The notes below the pieces were generated by a model that was not told the DNA's origin, did no database searches, and saw only the letters and a list, made by a program, of their open reading frames with translations. 64,000 nt of DNA. Source: Burkholderia anthina (lineage in GTDB: Bacteria > Pseudomonadota > Gammaproteobacteria > Burkholderiales > Burkholderiaceae). The position numbers were made by a program, and so were the translations under genes. Shown one piece after another: positions 36,184 through 44,202 of this stretch; positions within the stretch are counted from its first letter, which is position 1; each line of letters begins with the position of its first letter. The stretch is taken from positions 682,001 to 746,000 of the forward strand of contig NZ_LNJP01000003.1 of NCBI RefSeq assembly GCF_001547525.1. The letters run 5' to 3'.

Positions 36184-36879
36184 ATGACCACACCGATCTA
36201 TCAGGAAATCAAGGACTTCATCCTCGCGCGCATTCATGCCGGCGAATGGGCGGAAGGCGACCAGGTGCCGTCGGAGAACGAGCTCGCGCGCGAATTCAAC
36301 GTCGCGCGCATGACCGTCAACCGCGCGCTGCGCGAACTGACCGCCGAACAGGTGCTCACGCGCACGCGCGGCTCGGGCACTTACGTGGCGTCGCCGAAAT
36401 ACGAATCCACGCTCGTCGCGATCCGCAGCATCTCCGACGAAGTCGCCGCGCGCGGCCACGGCTATCGCGCGCAGGTGCTGCAGGTCGGCGCGGCCGTCGC
36501 CGACGCGAAGCTCGCCGACGAACTGCGGCTCGACGCCGGCAGCCCGATCTTCCATTCGCGCGTGCTGCATTTCGAGAACGATACGCCGGTGCAACTGGAA
36601 GAACGCTGGGTCAATCCGGCCTGCGCACCCGAATACGCGTTGCAGGACTTCACGACGACGACGCCGAACCAGTACCTGACGCGCGTCGCGCCGCTGCAGC
36701 GCGTCGAATACCGGATCGAGGCCGCGATGCCCGACGCCGAAACGCGCCACCACCTGACGATGGACGATCGCGAGCCGTGCCTGCTGCTGCACCGGCGCAC
36801 GTGGTCGCAAGGGATGGTCGCGTCGGTCGCCAATCTGTGGCATCCGGGCAGCCGTTACCGGTTCACCGGGCATTTCTGA
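36184..36879 (+). CDS. hutC: GntR-family regulator of the HutC subfamily
   Basis: 231 residues. Winged helix: PIYQEIKDFILARIHAGEWAEGDQVPSENELAREFNVARMTVNRALRELTAEQVLTRTRGSGTYV, followed by a UTRA effector domain (about 85-225; IFHSRVLHFENDTPVQLEERWVNP, PCLLLHRRTWSQG). The pattern closely fits histidine-utilisation repressors that bind urocanate. No hut catabolic gene is in the window, so the symbol rests on sequence type and on the HutC-like palindrome near the histidine-type importer. Confidence 0.78.
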   Translation: MTTPIYQEIKDFILARIHAGEWAEGDQVPSENELAREFNVARMTVNRALRELTAEQVLTRTRGSGTYVASPKYESTLVAIRSISDEVAARGHGYRAQVLQVGAAVADAKLADELRLDAGSPIFHSRVLHFENDTPVQLEERWVNPACAPEYALQDFTTTTPNQYLTRVAPLQRVEYRIEAAMPDAETRHHLTMDDREPCLLLHRRTWSQGMVASVANLWHPGSRYRFTGHF

Positions 36880-36894
36880 TGCCGATGCGCGCGC

Positions 36895-38136
36895 TCACCT
36901 CGCGCGCGGTTGCGCGCATCGTCCGATCGCGCTGACGGCCAGCTTCAAGCCATCCTCCCGCGCGAGGCGCGCACCGAGCTCCGTCGCACGCGCCTTCGTG
37001 TCGCCGCGCTCGGCAAACGCGATCGCCCGCGCCAGCGCGGCAGCGTCCATGCGCCTGCCGGCGATCGGCGCATCGGCGACACCGAGCCGCTGCAGCCGGT
37101 TCGCCCAGAAGAACTGATCGCCCGCGAACGGCACGACCACCGACGGAATGCCGGCCCGCGCCGCCGAATGCGTGGTGCCCGACCCGCCGTGATGCACCGC
37201 CAGCGCGACACGCGGGAACAGCCAGTCGTGCGGCGTGTCGTCGATCACGCGGATGTGCGCGGGCAGCAGCGACGCATCGATGCCGCTCCAGCCCGGATAA
37301 AACAGCGCGCGCCGGCCGGCCAGTGCATGCGTCAGCGCGGCGGCCAGCGCCGCACGATCGAAGCCGGCCATGCTGCCGAAACCGACGTACACGGGCGGCT
37401 CGCCCGCGTCGAGAAACGCCGACAGGTCGGGCGGCGGCGCCCATGCATGCGCATCGATTCGCCACTGGCCGCATGCGTGCACGTTCGCCGGCCAGTCGGC
37501 GGGGCCGGACAACAGCGCCGGCGACACGCCGTACAGCATCGGATGGTCGGCCCACACGCGCTTGCGCGGCGGCAATCCGCACACGCTGGCGCGCGCGGCA
37601 TTCGTCGATTTCCTGAACGCCTGCCACAGCAACGCGTTCACGAGCCGATGGCTCGCGCGATTCAGCCCGCGCGGCAACTTCCCCGGCGGCAGGAACGGAG
37701 ACGCGAATTCGGCGGTCGGCGTGATCGGGATCATGCCCGTGCCGATCGCAGGTATGCCGCGATATTCGGCGACCGACAATCCGACGAACGATGCAAGCCC
37801 CGACACGAGAAGCGCGTCGCACCCGGCCGACGCGTCCGCGACTTCGCGCATCCACGCGGCCGTGTTCGCATTCGCGATCGCGGCAAGCGCCTTCGACGTA
37901 TCGTGGAAGCCGCCGCGCCCGCGCACCGCATCGGCCAACACGCCTTCCGGCGCAATCGCGCGACGGATGTCGCCGGACAGCGGCGCCGACGGCACGCCGA
38001 GCGCGACGGCCGACCCGAGCGTCGCGGCATCGGCCAGCAGGCGGACGTCGTGACCGGCATCCATCAGCGCGCGGCCGAGCGCCGCGAGCGGACGCGTGTC
38101 GCCTTCGGTGCCGTAGGTGGCGATGACGAGTTTCAT
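36895..38136 (-). CDS. GT1-type glycosyltransferase (UDP-glycosyltransferase family)
   Basis: 413 residues from the ATG at 38136 (MKLVIATYGTEGDTRPLAALGRAL). Two Rossmann domains (GT-B). The donor-binding C-domain has PVYVGFGSMAGF and RVALAVHHGGSGTTHSAARAGIPSVVVPFAGDQFFWANRL, with the HHGGSGTT motif typical of sterol/macrolide/rhamnosyl transferases. The acceptor is unknown; a secondary metabolite, lipid or antibiotic is possible. Divergent from a TetR gene across a palindromic operator. Confidence 0.9.
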   Translation of the reverse strand: MKLVIATYGTEGDTRPLAALGRALMDAGHDVRLLADAATLGSAVALGVPSAPLSGDIRRAIAPEGVLADAVRGRGGFHDTSKALAAIANANTAAWMREVADASAGCDALLVSGLASFVGLSVAEYRGIPAIGTGMIPITPTAEFASPFLPPGKLPRGLNRASHRLVNALLWQAFRKSTNAARASVCGLPPRKRVWADHPMLYGVSPALLSGPADWPANVHACGQWRIDAHAWAPPPDLSAFLDAGEPPVYVGFGSMAGFDRAALAAALTHALAGRRALFYPGWSGIDASLLPAHIRVIDDTPHDWLFPRVALAVHHGGSGTTHSAARAGIPSVVVPFAGDQFFWANRLQRLGVADAPIAGRRMDAAALARAIAFAERGDTKARATELGARLAREDGLKLAVSAIGRCAQPRAR

Positions 38137-38186
38137 GCGGGGCGCCTCGTACACGGCGGAAAAGCCGAAAAGGTTGGATTCAAAAA

Positions 38187-38224
38187 AAAGTGCACGTCGT
38201 ATACTAATGCAATCCGTACACTTT
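38187..38224. promoter_or_regulatory. Inverted repeat in the glycosyltransferase-tetR intergenic region
   Basis: Arms AAAGTGCACG (38187-38196) and CGTACACTTT (38215-38224) match 9/10 as inverted repeats, with an 18-base spacer that contains TATACT. Its place between divergent starts fits an operator for the TetR protein controlling both genes. Confidence 0.6.
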
Positions 38225-38239
38225 CAATCAACCCCTGCC

Positions 38240-38860
38240 ATGACGATTCCGACCGACGATCCGGGCCGCCGCGCGCGCAAACGCATTCAGATGCTCGCGC
38301 ATCTTGCCGCCACCGCCGCGCGCCTGTTCGACGCGCACGGTTACGAGGCCGTCACGATGGAGCAGATCGCCGCCGAGGCCGACGTCGCGAAGCGCACGCT
38401 GTACAACCACTTTCCGACGAAGGAAGCCGTGCTCGCGCACTGGCTCGAAGGCGAACTCGCGCGCGATCTCGCGCATCTGCAGCACGACGTCGCGCGGCGC
38501 AAGACCTTTGCATCGCGCATCGGCTGCGTGCTCGACGCGTCGGCCGCCTGGTGCGAGCAACATCCGGCGTACCTGCTCGCGTACCTGCGGCATCGCTTCC
38601 TCGGCATCGGCGCGGCCGAACCCGAGCGTGCGGGAGAGAACGGCGGCGATATCGCGCCGGTGTGGCGGCAACTGATCGCAGCCGGTCAGCAGGCCGGCGA
38701 ACTGAACCGCACGCTGCGGGCCGACCAGCTCGCAACCTGGTTCCATCACCTGTATCTCGCGGCGATGCTGCGCTGGCTGACCGTGCCGGGACTGTCGCTG
38801 AAACGGGAGTTTCAGGCGGTCGCGAAGCTGTTCATCGAAGGCGCGGAAGCGAAACGGTGA
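38240..38860 (+). CDS. TetR-family transcriptional regulator
   Basis: 206 residues from the ATG at 38240. N-terminal HTH: RIQMLAHLAATAARLFDAHGYEAVTMEQIAAEADVAKRTLYNHFPTKEAVLAHWL. The C-terminal ligand domain (AWCEQHPAYLLAYLRHRFLG onward) is of the general type. Likely represses the divergent glycosyltransferase gene and itself. Ligand unknown. Confidence 0.9.
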   Translation: MTIPTDDPGRRARKRIQMLAHLAATAARLFDAHGYEAVTMEQIAAEADVAKRTLYNHFPTKEAVLAHWLEGELARDLAHLQHDVARRKTFASRIGCVLDASAAWCEQHPAYLLAYLRHRFLGIGAAEPERAGENGGDIAPVWRQLIAAGQQAGELNRTLRADQLATWFHHLYLAAMLRWLTVPGLSLKREFQAVAKLFIEGAEAKR

Positions 38861-39067
38861 CGCAGCACGACCGGCGGCGGGACGCGGCCAACGCGTCGCG
38901 CGGCGCATACACACTGTTACAACGAACACACGCATTGCATGCCAAATTCCGCGCGCAGCAGTATGCTGATGACGTACGGCTGCGCACTGTGCATCGGGCA
39001 ATCCCCTGGTTCGCACGCAATCGCGCCGCCGTCGCGACCGCAATCATGCGTTGCAAGGAGGGTTGTG

Positions 39068-39421
39068 ATGGCTACCACGCATCAGCACTTCCACCTCGAA
39101 CTACGGCACGCCACCGCGCCGACCTACTTCATCAGTTACCTGTTCCCCGCGTTGCTGTTCGTGTACGAACTGCTGCGCGTCGGCCAGTGGATCCGCGATC
39201 ACGGGATGCAATTCGTCGCGTTCAAGCAGATGGGCTACGAGTATCTGCTGATGCTGCTGTTCGTCGGGCTGCAGATCGTCGTCGAGGCGATCTTCCTGCT
39301 CGGCGCCGCGATGCGCAAGGATCATCGCGATTTCGAGCACCGGTTGCCGAACGTGATTCTCGGCATCGGCCTGTCGATCGCGTTGCTGGCGATCGATCTC
39401 GCGATCCAGCTTTCGTTCTGA
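39068..39421 (+). CDS. Small three-helix membrane protein, unknown function
   Basis: 117 residues; an AAGGAGG ribosome-binding site 7 bases before the ATG at 39068 fixes the start. Hydrophobic segments near residues 19-38 (TYFISYLFPALLFVYELL), 58-80 (YLLMLLFVGLQIVVEAIFLLG) and 95-115 (VILGIGLSIALLAIDLAIQL). No known motif. Convergent with the alpha/beta hydrolase. Confidence 0.75.
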   Translation: MATTHQHFHLELRHATAPTYFISYLFPALLFVYELLRVGQWIRDHGMQFVAFKQMGYEYLLMLLFVGLQIVVEAIFLLGAAMRKDHRDFEHRLPNVILGIGLSIALLAIDLAIQLSF

Positions 39422-39461
39422 CGACCGGCGGGCGGATGCCCGCCGGCGATGGCGAACGCGC

Positions 39462-40274
39462 TCAAGCGCCCGTGTCGCGCAGCAACGTCGCGACGGCGGC
39501 CAGCACGTCGTCCGTTCGCTCGCGGTGCGGCATGTGCCCGCAACGGGCGAGCAACAGGAACGACGACGGCCCCGCCACGCGCGCGGCGATCCGCTTCGGA
39601 TGCACGTCGGAGCCGTATTCGTCGTCCTCGCCGTGAATCGCGAGCGTCGCGCACTGCACGTGCGGCAGGTCGCCGTCGAGATTCCAGTCGCGGAACGCCG
39701 GCGACAGCCACGTGTCGACCCACGCGCGCAGCACCCATTCGGCCTTGTCGCCGTGATAGCGCGCGAGCCGGTCGAGCTGCCCCGGCTCGTCGAACTGCCG
39801 CCCCGCGTCGCGAATGCCGGCCAGCGTGCGATCCTCGACGAACGCCTGCGCGGCGACCGTCACGAGGGCGCGGCAACGCGCCGGATGCGCGGCCGCACAG
39901 CCGACCGCCATCCCGCCGCCGACGCTGTGCCCGAACGCGACGAACGCATCGACGCCGAGCCGTTCCAGTACCGCGACGAACGCATGATCGGCCTCGTCGC
40001 GCACGAATGTCGTGCCGAGCTGGCCCGGATGACGATCCGAACGGCCGAAACCGAGGCGGTCGTATGCGATCACGTCGCGTTGCGTGGCGCGTGCGAGCTG
40101 CGCGGGGAAGTCGCGCCACAGATCGACGCAGCCGAGCGAATCGTGCAGCAGCACGATCGGCGCGGCCGGCCCCGGCGCGGCCGCGTCTTGCGCCGGCTCC
40201 GCACGCCAGCGTTTCGCAAAGAGACGCCCTTGCGGCGTCTCGACGGTCATCTCCTCGGTCACGATATCGGTCAT
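39462..40274 (-). CDS. Alpha/beta hydrolase
   Basis: 270 residues. Oxyanion region VLLHDSLGCVDLWRDFPAQLA, nucleophile elbow FGHSVGGGMAV (Ser), Asp in HGEDDEYGSDVHP and His in RCGHMPHRER: the full triad is present. Cytoplasmic. Substrate unknown; the family covers esterases, C-C hydrolases and haloperoxidase-like enzymes. Confidence 0.9.
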   Translation of the reverse strand: MTDIVTEEMTVETPQGRLFAKRWRAEPAQDAAAPGPAAPIVLLHDSLGCVDLWRDFPAQLARATQRDVIAYDRLGFGRSDRHPGQLGTTFVRDEADHAFVAVLERLGVDAFVAFGHSVGGGMAVGCAAAHPARCRALVTVAAQAFVEDRTLAGIRDAGRQFDEPGQLDRLARYHGDKAEWVLRAWVDTWLSPAFRDWNLDGDLPHVQCATLAIHGEDDEYGSDVHPKRIAARVAGPSSFLLLARCGHMPHRERTDDVLAAVATLLRDTGA

Positions 40275-40389
40275 GTGTCGGTCGTCTGCATGAAAGCGGC
40301 CGCGCGTCGGCGGCCGCATCGAATCGGAACATGGTGGCCTGCCGGCGCGCGCGGCGTCAAGCAAGCCCAAGCCTCTTTTGCCTACGTGC

Positions 40390-41307
40390 TCATTCGGGCT
40401 GCGGCGGCAGATACTCCATCTGGGCTTCGTCGTACAGCCGGTAGATCAGCGCCTGCATCGCGCGGATGTCCTCCGATTCGTCGAGCATGCGCATGCTCAT
40501 GATGATCGGTGATACGAGGTTCGGATCGTCGAGCGGCTTGTAGCTGATGTCGTCGCGCTTCAGCCCGTACACGCTATGCGGCACGACGGACACACCCTCG
40601 CCCATCGCGACGAGGCCGAGCGCGATCTGCAATTCGCGCGTCTCGTAGATCCGGCGCGGTTGCAGCGCGCGATCGTGGAAGGCCGCGAGCACCTGGTCCG
40701 CGTAGCTCGGACGCGGCGCCTTCGGAAAGATGATCAGCGTGTCGTTCACGAGATCGTGCAGCGACAGCACGGGCTTCGCGCTGTCGAGCACGTGACCGAC
40801 CGGCAGCGCGACGATCATCCGCTCCTCGCGCAGCACGACGCGCCGCACGCTCGGGTCCTCGTGGCGGATGCGGCCGAACCCGACGTCGATACGCCCTTCC
40901 TTCAGCGCCTTGATCTGATCCATCGTCGACATCTCGTGCAGGCTCAGCTCGACGGCCGGATATTCGCTGCGAAAGCGCCGGATGATCTTCGGCAGCATCC
41001 CGTACAGCGTCGAGCCGACGAAACCGACCGACATGCTGCGCTCGATCTTGCCGACCCGCTTCGTCATCGATTCGAGCTCGGTCGTCTGCGCGAGCAACTG
41101 CACCGCGTGCGAATAGAAGAAGCGCCCGGCATCGGTCAGCTTCAGCGGCCGCGCGGTGCGCTCGAACAGCGGCACGCCGAGCGCTTCCTCGAGCTGCTGG
41201 ATCTGCCGGCTCAGCGGCGGCTGCGCGATATGCAGCCGTTCCGCCGCCCGCGTGAAATTCCGCTCTTCGGCTACCGCGACGAAGTAGCGGAGGTGTCTCA
41301 ACTCCAT
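40390..41307 (-). CDS. LysR-family regulator (CatR/BenM-like)
   Basis: 305 residues from the ATG at 41307. MELRHLRYFVAVAEERNFTRAAERLHIAQPPLSRQIQQLEEALGVPLFER is the characteristic start of the CatR/CatM/BenM group, regulators of catechol and benzoate degradation that bind cis,cis-muconate. The effector domain is full length. No cat or ben genes are in the window, so the specific role is open. Confidence 0.9.
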   Translation of the reverse strand: MELRHLRYFVAVAEERNFTRAAERLHIAQPPLSRQIQQLEEALGVPLFERTARPLKLTDAGRFFYSHAVQLLAQTTELESMTKRVGKIERSMSVGFVGSTLYGMLPKIIRRFRSEYPAVELSLHEMSTMDQIKALKEGRIDVGFGRIRHEDPSVRRVVLREERMIVALPVGHVLDSAKPVLSLHDLVNDTLIIFPKAPRPSYADQVLAAFHDRALQPRRIYETRELQIALGLVAMGEGVSVVPHSVYGLKRDDISYKPLDDPNLVSPIIMSMRMLDESEDIRAMQALIYRLYDEAQMEYLPPQPE

Positions 41308-41508
41308 GTTCGAATCCTCCCGGCACAGGCGCCGGACGCTCCTTCGGCACCGCACGGACAGCGCCCGCACCGGTCACCGTCGCCGGCCATCCGTACCGGC
41401 TTCCTCGATCGCCTGCTTCCCGATCCCGTCACGATACCTCAGCCGGCGCCGATCCCGGCGCAAGCAGCGTCGTGCCCGCGGCGACGTCCGGGAGCCGCCC
41501 CAAGCAAA

Positions 41509-41532
41509 ACGGGAAGCCCGCAAGCTTCCCGT
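41509..41532 (-). terminator. Rho-independent terminator after the small DUF3717-like gene
   Basis: Perfect 9-bp stem ACGGGAAGC/GCTTCCCGT with a 6-base loop, followed on the minus strand by a T-rich stretch (complement of CAAAAC). About 40 bp beyond the stop of the gene at 41573. Confidence 0.8.
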
Positions 41533-41572
41533 CGTTTCATCGCCGCGGCGGCCGCGGCGGCGCGACCGCGCA

Positions 41573-41818
41573 TCACACCTCGGTCGCGTACAGCGCGTCG
41601 CGCTGCTCGTGGCTCAACGAGTCGAGCGGCACGTCCGGCAACTGGTAGCAGATCATCTTGCCGTACAGCTCGGCGAGGCAGTTGCTGCCCGCGTCGAGCG
41701 CGTAGCCGTCCTCGCCGTCCGGCGCCGGCGGGTAGACTTCGCGCCACGCGTTGATCGCGGCTTCGATTCGCACGATGGAAACGGGTCCGGCCTTCCGCTC
41801 GGCGGGTGATGCGCTCAT
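41573..41818 (-). CDS. Small protein, probably DUF3717 family
   Basis: 81 residues from the ATG at 41818. The core VSIVRIEAAINAWREVYPPAPDGEDGYALDAGSNCLAELYGKMICYQ resembles DUF3717, a short Burkholderiaceae family of unknown function, in the order AINAWR then acidic stretch then LAELY-M. No enzymatic residues can be assigned. Confidence 0.6.
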   Translation of the reverse strand: MSASPAERKAGPVSIVRIEAAINAWREVYPPAPDGEDGYALDAGSNCLAELYGKMICYQLPDVPLDSLSHEQRDALYATEV

Positions 41819-42020
41819 GGATTCCTCTAAGTTGCGCGCTCCGCGGGCCGTGCCGGCCCGGATGGAACGATGAAAACGCCGGGCCACTCGCCGGCCGCCG
41901 CACGCGGCGCGCGCCGGATGCCGATCCGCGCCGCGCCTGTCGCGCCGGCCGGGCCGTGGCCCGGTAGGGTCGGGCAATATAACCGGCTTTGACCCCGTGC
42001 AGGCAAAAGCCGGGCAAAAA

Positions 42021-42047
42021 AAACGGGAAGCGCGCGGCTTCCCGTTT
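42021..42047 (-). terminator. Rho-independent terminator after the amino-acid permease
   Basis: Perfect 11-bp stem AAACGGGAAGC/GCTTCCCGTTT with a 5-base loop, followed on the minus strand by a T tract (complement of 42016-42023). About 34 bp past the permease stop. The stem shares ACGGGAAGC with the terminator at 41509. Confidence 0.9.
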
Positions 42048-42080
42048 CGTCCCGTCGCGCGGCCGCCTGCCGTGCCGGCG

Positions 42081-43616
42081 TCAGCCCGCGGTTTCGCGGT
42101 TCGCCACCGGCGGCCGCTGCGCGCCGCGATTGGCGGCGACCCACGGCGCGATCTCCATGTCCTCGTAGCGCACGAACCGGCTCTTCTTCAGGAACCGGAA
42201 GCCGAGCCACACGACGAGGAACAGCGGAATGCCGACATAGGTGGCGGCCACACCTGCCCAGTCGATCCGGTTCGCGAGGAACGCCTGATAGTCCTGGCCG
42301 AGCGCGATCACGAGGCACAGCACGAACGCGAACAGCGGGCCGAACGGGAACCACTTCGACTGGTACGGCAGTTGATCGAGCGCGTAACCCTGCTTCACGT
42401 AACCCTTGCGGAACCGGTAGTGGCTGATGGCGATGCCGAGCCACGCGATGAAGCCCGTCATCCCCGACGTGTTCAGCAGCCACAGGTACACGGTCTTGTC
42501 GCCGTACAGCGACGTGAAGAAGCACAGCGCGCCGACGGCGGTGGTCGCGTACAGCGCGTTGCGCGGCACGCCGCCCGGCGACAGCTTCGCGAACACCTTC
42601 GGCGCGCGGCCCTCGGTGGCGAGGTTGTACAGCATCCGCGTGGATGCATACATGCCCGAATTGCCGGCCGACAGCACGGCCGTCAGGATCACCGCGTTCA
42701 TCACGCCGGCCGCGAAGGCCAGGCCCGCGTGGCGGAACACGAGCGTGAACGGGCTCACGCCGATGTCGGTCACGTCCGTCTTCAGCAGGTTCGGGTCGGT
42801 ATACGGAATCAGCACGCCGATCACGAAGATCGCGAACACGTAGAACAGCAGGATGCGCCAGAACACCTGGCGCACCGCACGCGGAATCGTCGTGCGCGGG
42901 TGCTCCGATTCGCCGGCCGCGACGCCGATCAGCTCGGTGCCCTGGAACGAGAAGCCCGCGATCATCGCGACGCCCATCAGCGCCGGCAGGCCGCCCGCGA
43001 ACGGTGCGTCGCCGATCGTCAGGTTGCCCCAGCCGTTGGCCGGTGCGCCCTTCAGAATACCGAAGATCATCAACAGGCCGACGCCGATGAACGCGACCAC
43101 GGTGACGACCTTGATCAGCGCGAACCAGTATTCGGCTTCGCCGAAACCGCGCACGGTGAGCGCGTTGAGCAGGAACATCACGGCGAGGAACGCCGCGCTC
43201 CACCACACGCCCGGCACGTCCGGAAACCAGTAGTGCATCACGAGCTGCGCGGCGACGAGCTCCACCGCGATCGTCACCGCCCAGTTGTACCAGTAGTTCC
43301 AGCCGAGCGCGAAGCCGAAGCCTTCGTCGACGTATTTCGCGCCGTAGGTCGCGAACGAGCCCGACACCGGCATGAACGCGGCCATCTCGCCGAGGCTCGT
43401 CATCAGGAAGTAGACCATCAGGCCGATCAGCATGTACGCGACCATCGCGCCGCCGGGGCCGGCCTGCGAGATCGACGCGCCGGACGCGACGAACAGGCCC
43501 GTGCCGATCGAGCCGCCGATGGCGATCATCGTCAGGTGGCGCGCCTTCAGCGCGCGATGAAGCTTGGGTGGGTTCGCGGGCGAACCAGGTGGGTCGGAAT
43601 TCGGAATTGCGGACAT
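42081..43616 (-). CDS. APC-superfamily amino-acid permease
   Basis: 511 residues from the ATG at 43616. Twelve membrane segments. The start HRALKARHLTMIAIGGSIGTGLFVASGASISQAGPGGAMVAYMLIGLMVYFLMTSLGEMAAFMPVSGSF is the AAT-family signature (LysP, ProY, AroP, GabP group). Imports an amino acid by proton symport; the sequence looks closest to lysine- or proline-type permeases but this cannot be settled by eye. Confidence 0.93.
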   Translation of the reverse strand: MSAIPNSDPPGSPANPPKLHRALKARHLTMIAIGGSIGTGLFVASGASISQAGPGGAMVAYMLIGLMVYFLMTSLGEMAAFMPVSGSFATYGAKYVDEGFGFALGWNYWYNWAVTIAVELVAAQLVMHYWFPDVPGVWWSAAFLAVMFLLNALTVRGFGEAEYWFALIKVVTVVAFIGVGLLMIFGILKGAPANGWGNLTIGDAPFAGGLPALMGVAMIAGFSFQGTELIGVAAGESEHPRTTIPRAVRQVFWRILLFYVFAIFVIGVLIPYTDPNLLKTDVTDIGVSPFTLVFRHAGLAFAAGVMNAVILTAVLSAGNSGMYASTRMLYNLATEGRAPKVFAKLSPGGVPRNALYATTAVGALCFFTSLYGDKTVYLWLLNTSGMTGFIAWLGIAISHYRFRKGYVKQGYALDQLPYQSKWFPFGPLFAFVLCLVIALGQDYQAFLANRIDWAGVAATYVGIPLFLVVWLGFRFLKKSRFVRYEDMEIAPWVAANRGAQRPPVANRETAG

Positions 43617-44011
43617 AAACGAGACGAACGTTGAGCGAGCCGGCATCCGTAGCCGGCGCATGCGGAATCGGAGCGCGGCGCGCGTCCTGCGATGCATTCG
43701 ATGCGGCCCCGATACGCGTTGCGCGGCGGGCTCCTGCGGCGAAGCGCGGATTCTACCTGATTCGACAGGGGGACAGCCGAGGTCGGCGCGCCCGCTGGCG
43801 CGCCGGAGATTTCGCGGAATCGACGGGTTGGCCGCGTCGGCCGCCGCGATTTCCTCATACGTTGCAAAAACCACGATTGCGACCGGGTCATTCGATTTTC
43901 ATTTGTCGCGGTCGGCAGGTAATCCTGTCCCGATCCGCCAAATACCGCTGCAATAGGCAAAATCGACTGATGATTATGCGATTAATCAGACAAAAAGACC
44001 GACACTGTTAA

Positions 44012-44025
44012 TTGATTCAAATCAA
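44012..44025. promoter_or_regulatory. Perfect FNR/ANR-type box TTGATTCAAATCAA
   Basis: TTGAT-N4-ATCAA, the exact consensus for FNR/ANR/Dnr-family oxygen- or NO-responsive activators. It lies 178 bp before the diguanylate cyclase start and ~395 bp from the divergent permease start, so the cyclase is the likelier target. Confidence 0.65.
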
Positions 44026-44078
44026 GTGGTCCGTACGCCATGCGGTAATGATGCGTAACCGTCGCGCGTCACGCTGTC

Positions 44079-44099
44079 TACATGCATGTTTTGCATGTA
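44079..44099. promoter_or_regulatory. Inverted repeat upstream of the diguanylate cyclase
   Basis: Perfect 8-bp arms TACATGCA and TGCATGTA around TGTTT, 104 bp before the cyclase ATG. Candidate operator; no binding family can be named. Confidence 0.45.
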
Positions 44100-44202
44100 C
44101 GCGCGAAATTCAGGAAATCGCGGGATAATGACGTTTAATTCGAAATAATCCGCGCGCGGAACCGCCAACGATGCGAACAGCCGCCGCCCCCAGCCCCCGA
44201 GG

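Larger units (their letters stand above)
43617..44202. other. Long intergenic region upstream of the diguanylate cyclase
   Basis: No gene is supported. It is AT-richer than its surroundings between about 43950 and 44130 and holds two regulatory-looking palindromes (44012-44025 and 44079-44099). Confidence 0.6.

Noticed and set aside
36910..39636. 908-codon plus-strand ORF
   Set aside because: Spans several real genes on both strands and has no recognisable domain; composition is that of a shadow frame.
41997..43634. 545-codon plus-strand ORF opposite the permease
   Set aside because: Arg/His/Glu-rich antisense reading of a membrane protein gene; no start signals or family pattern.
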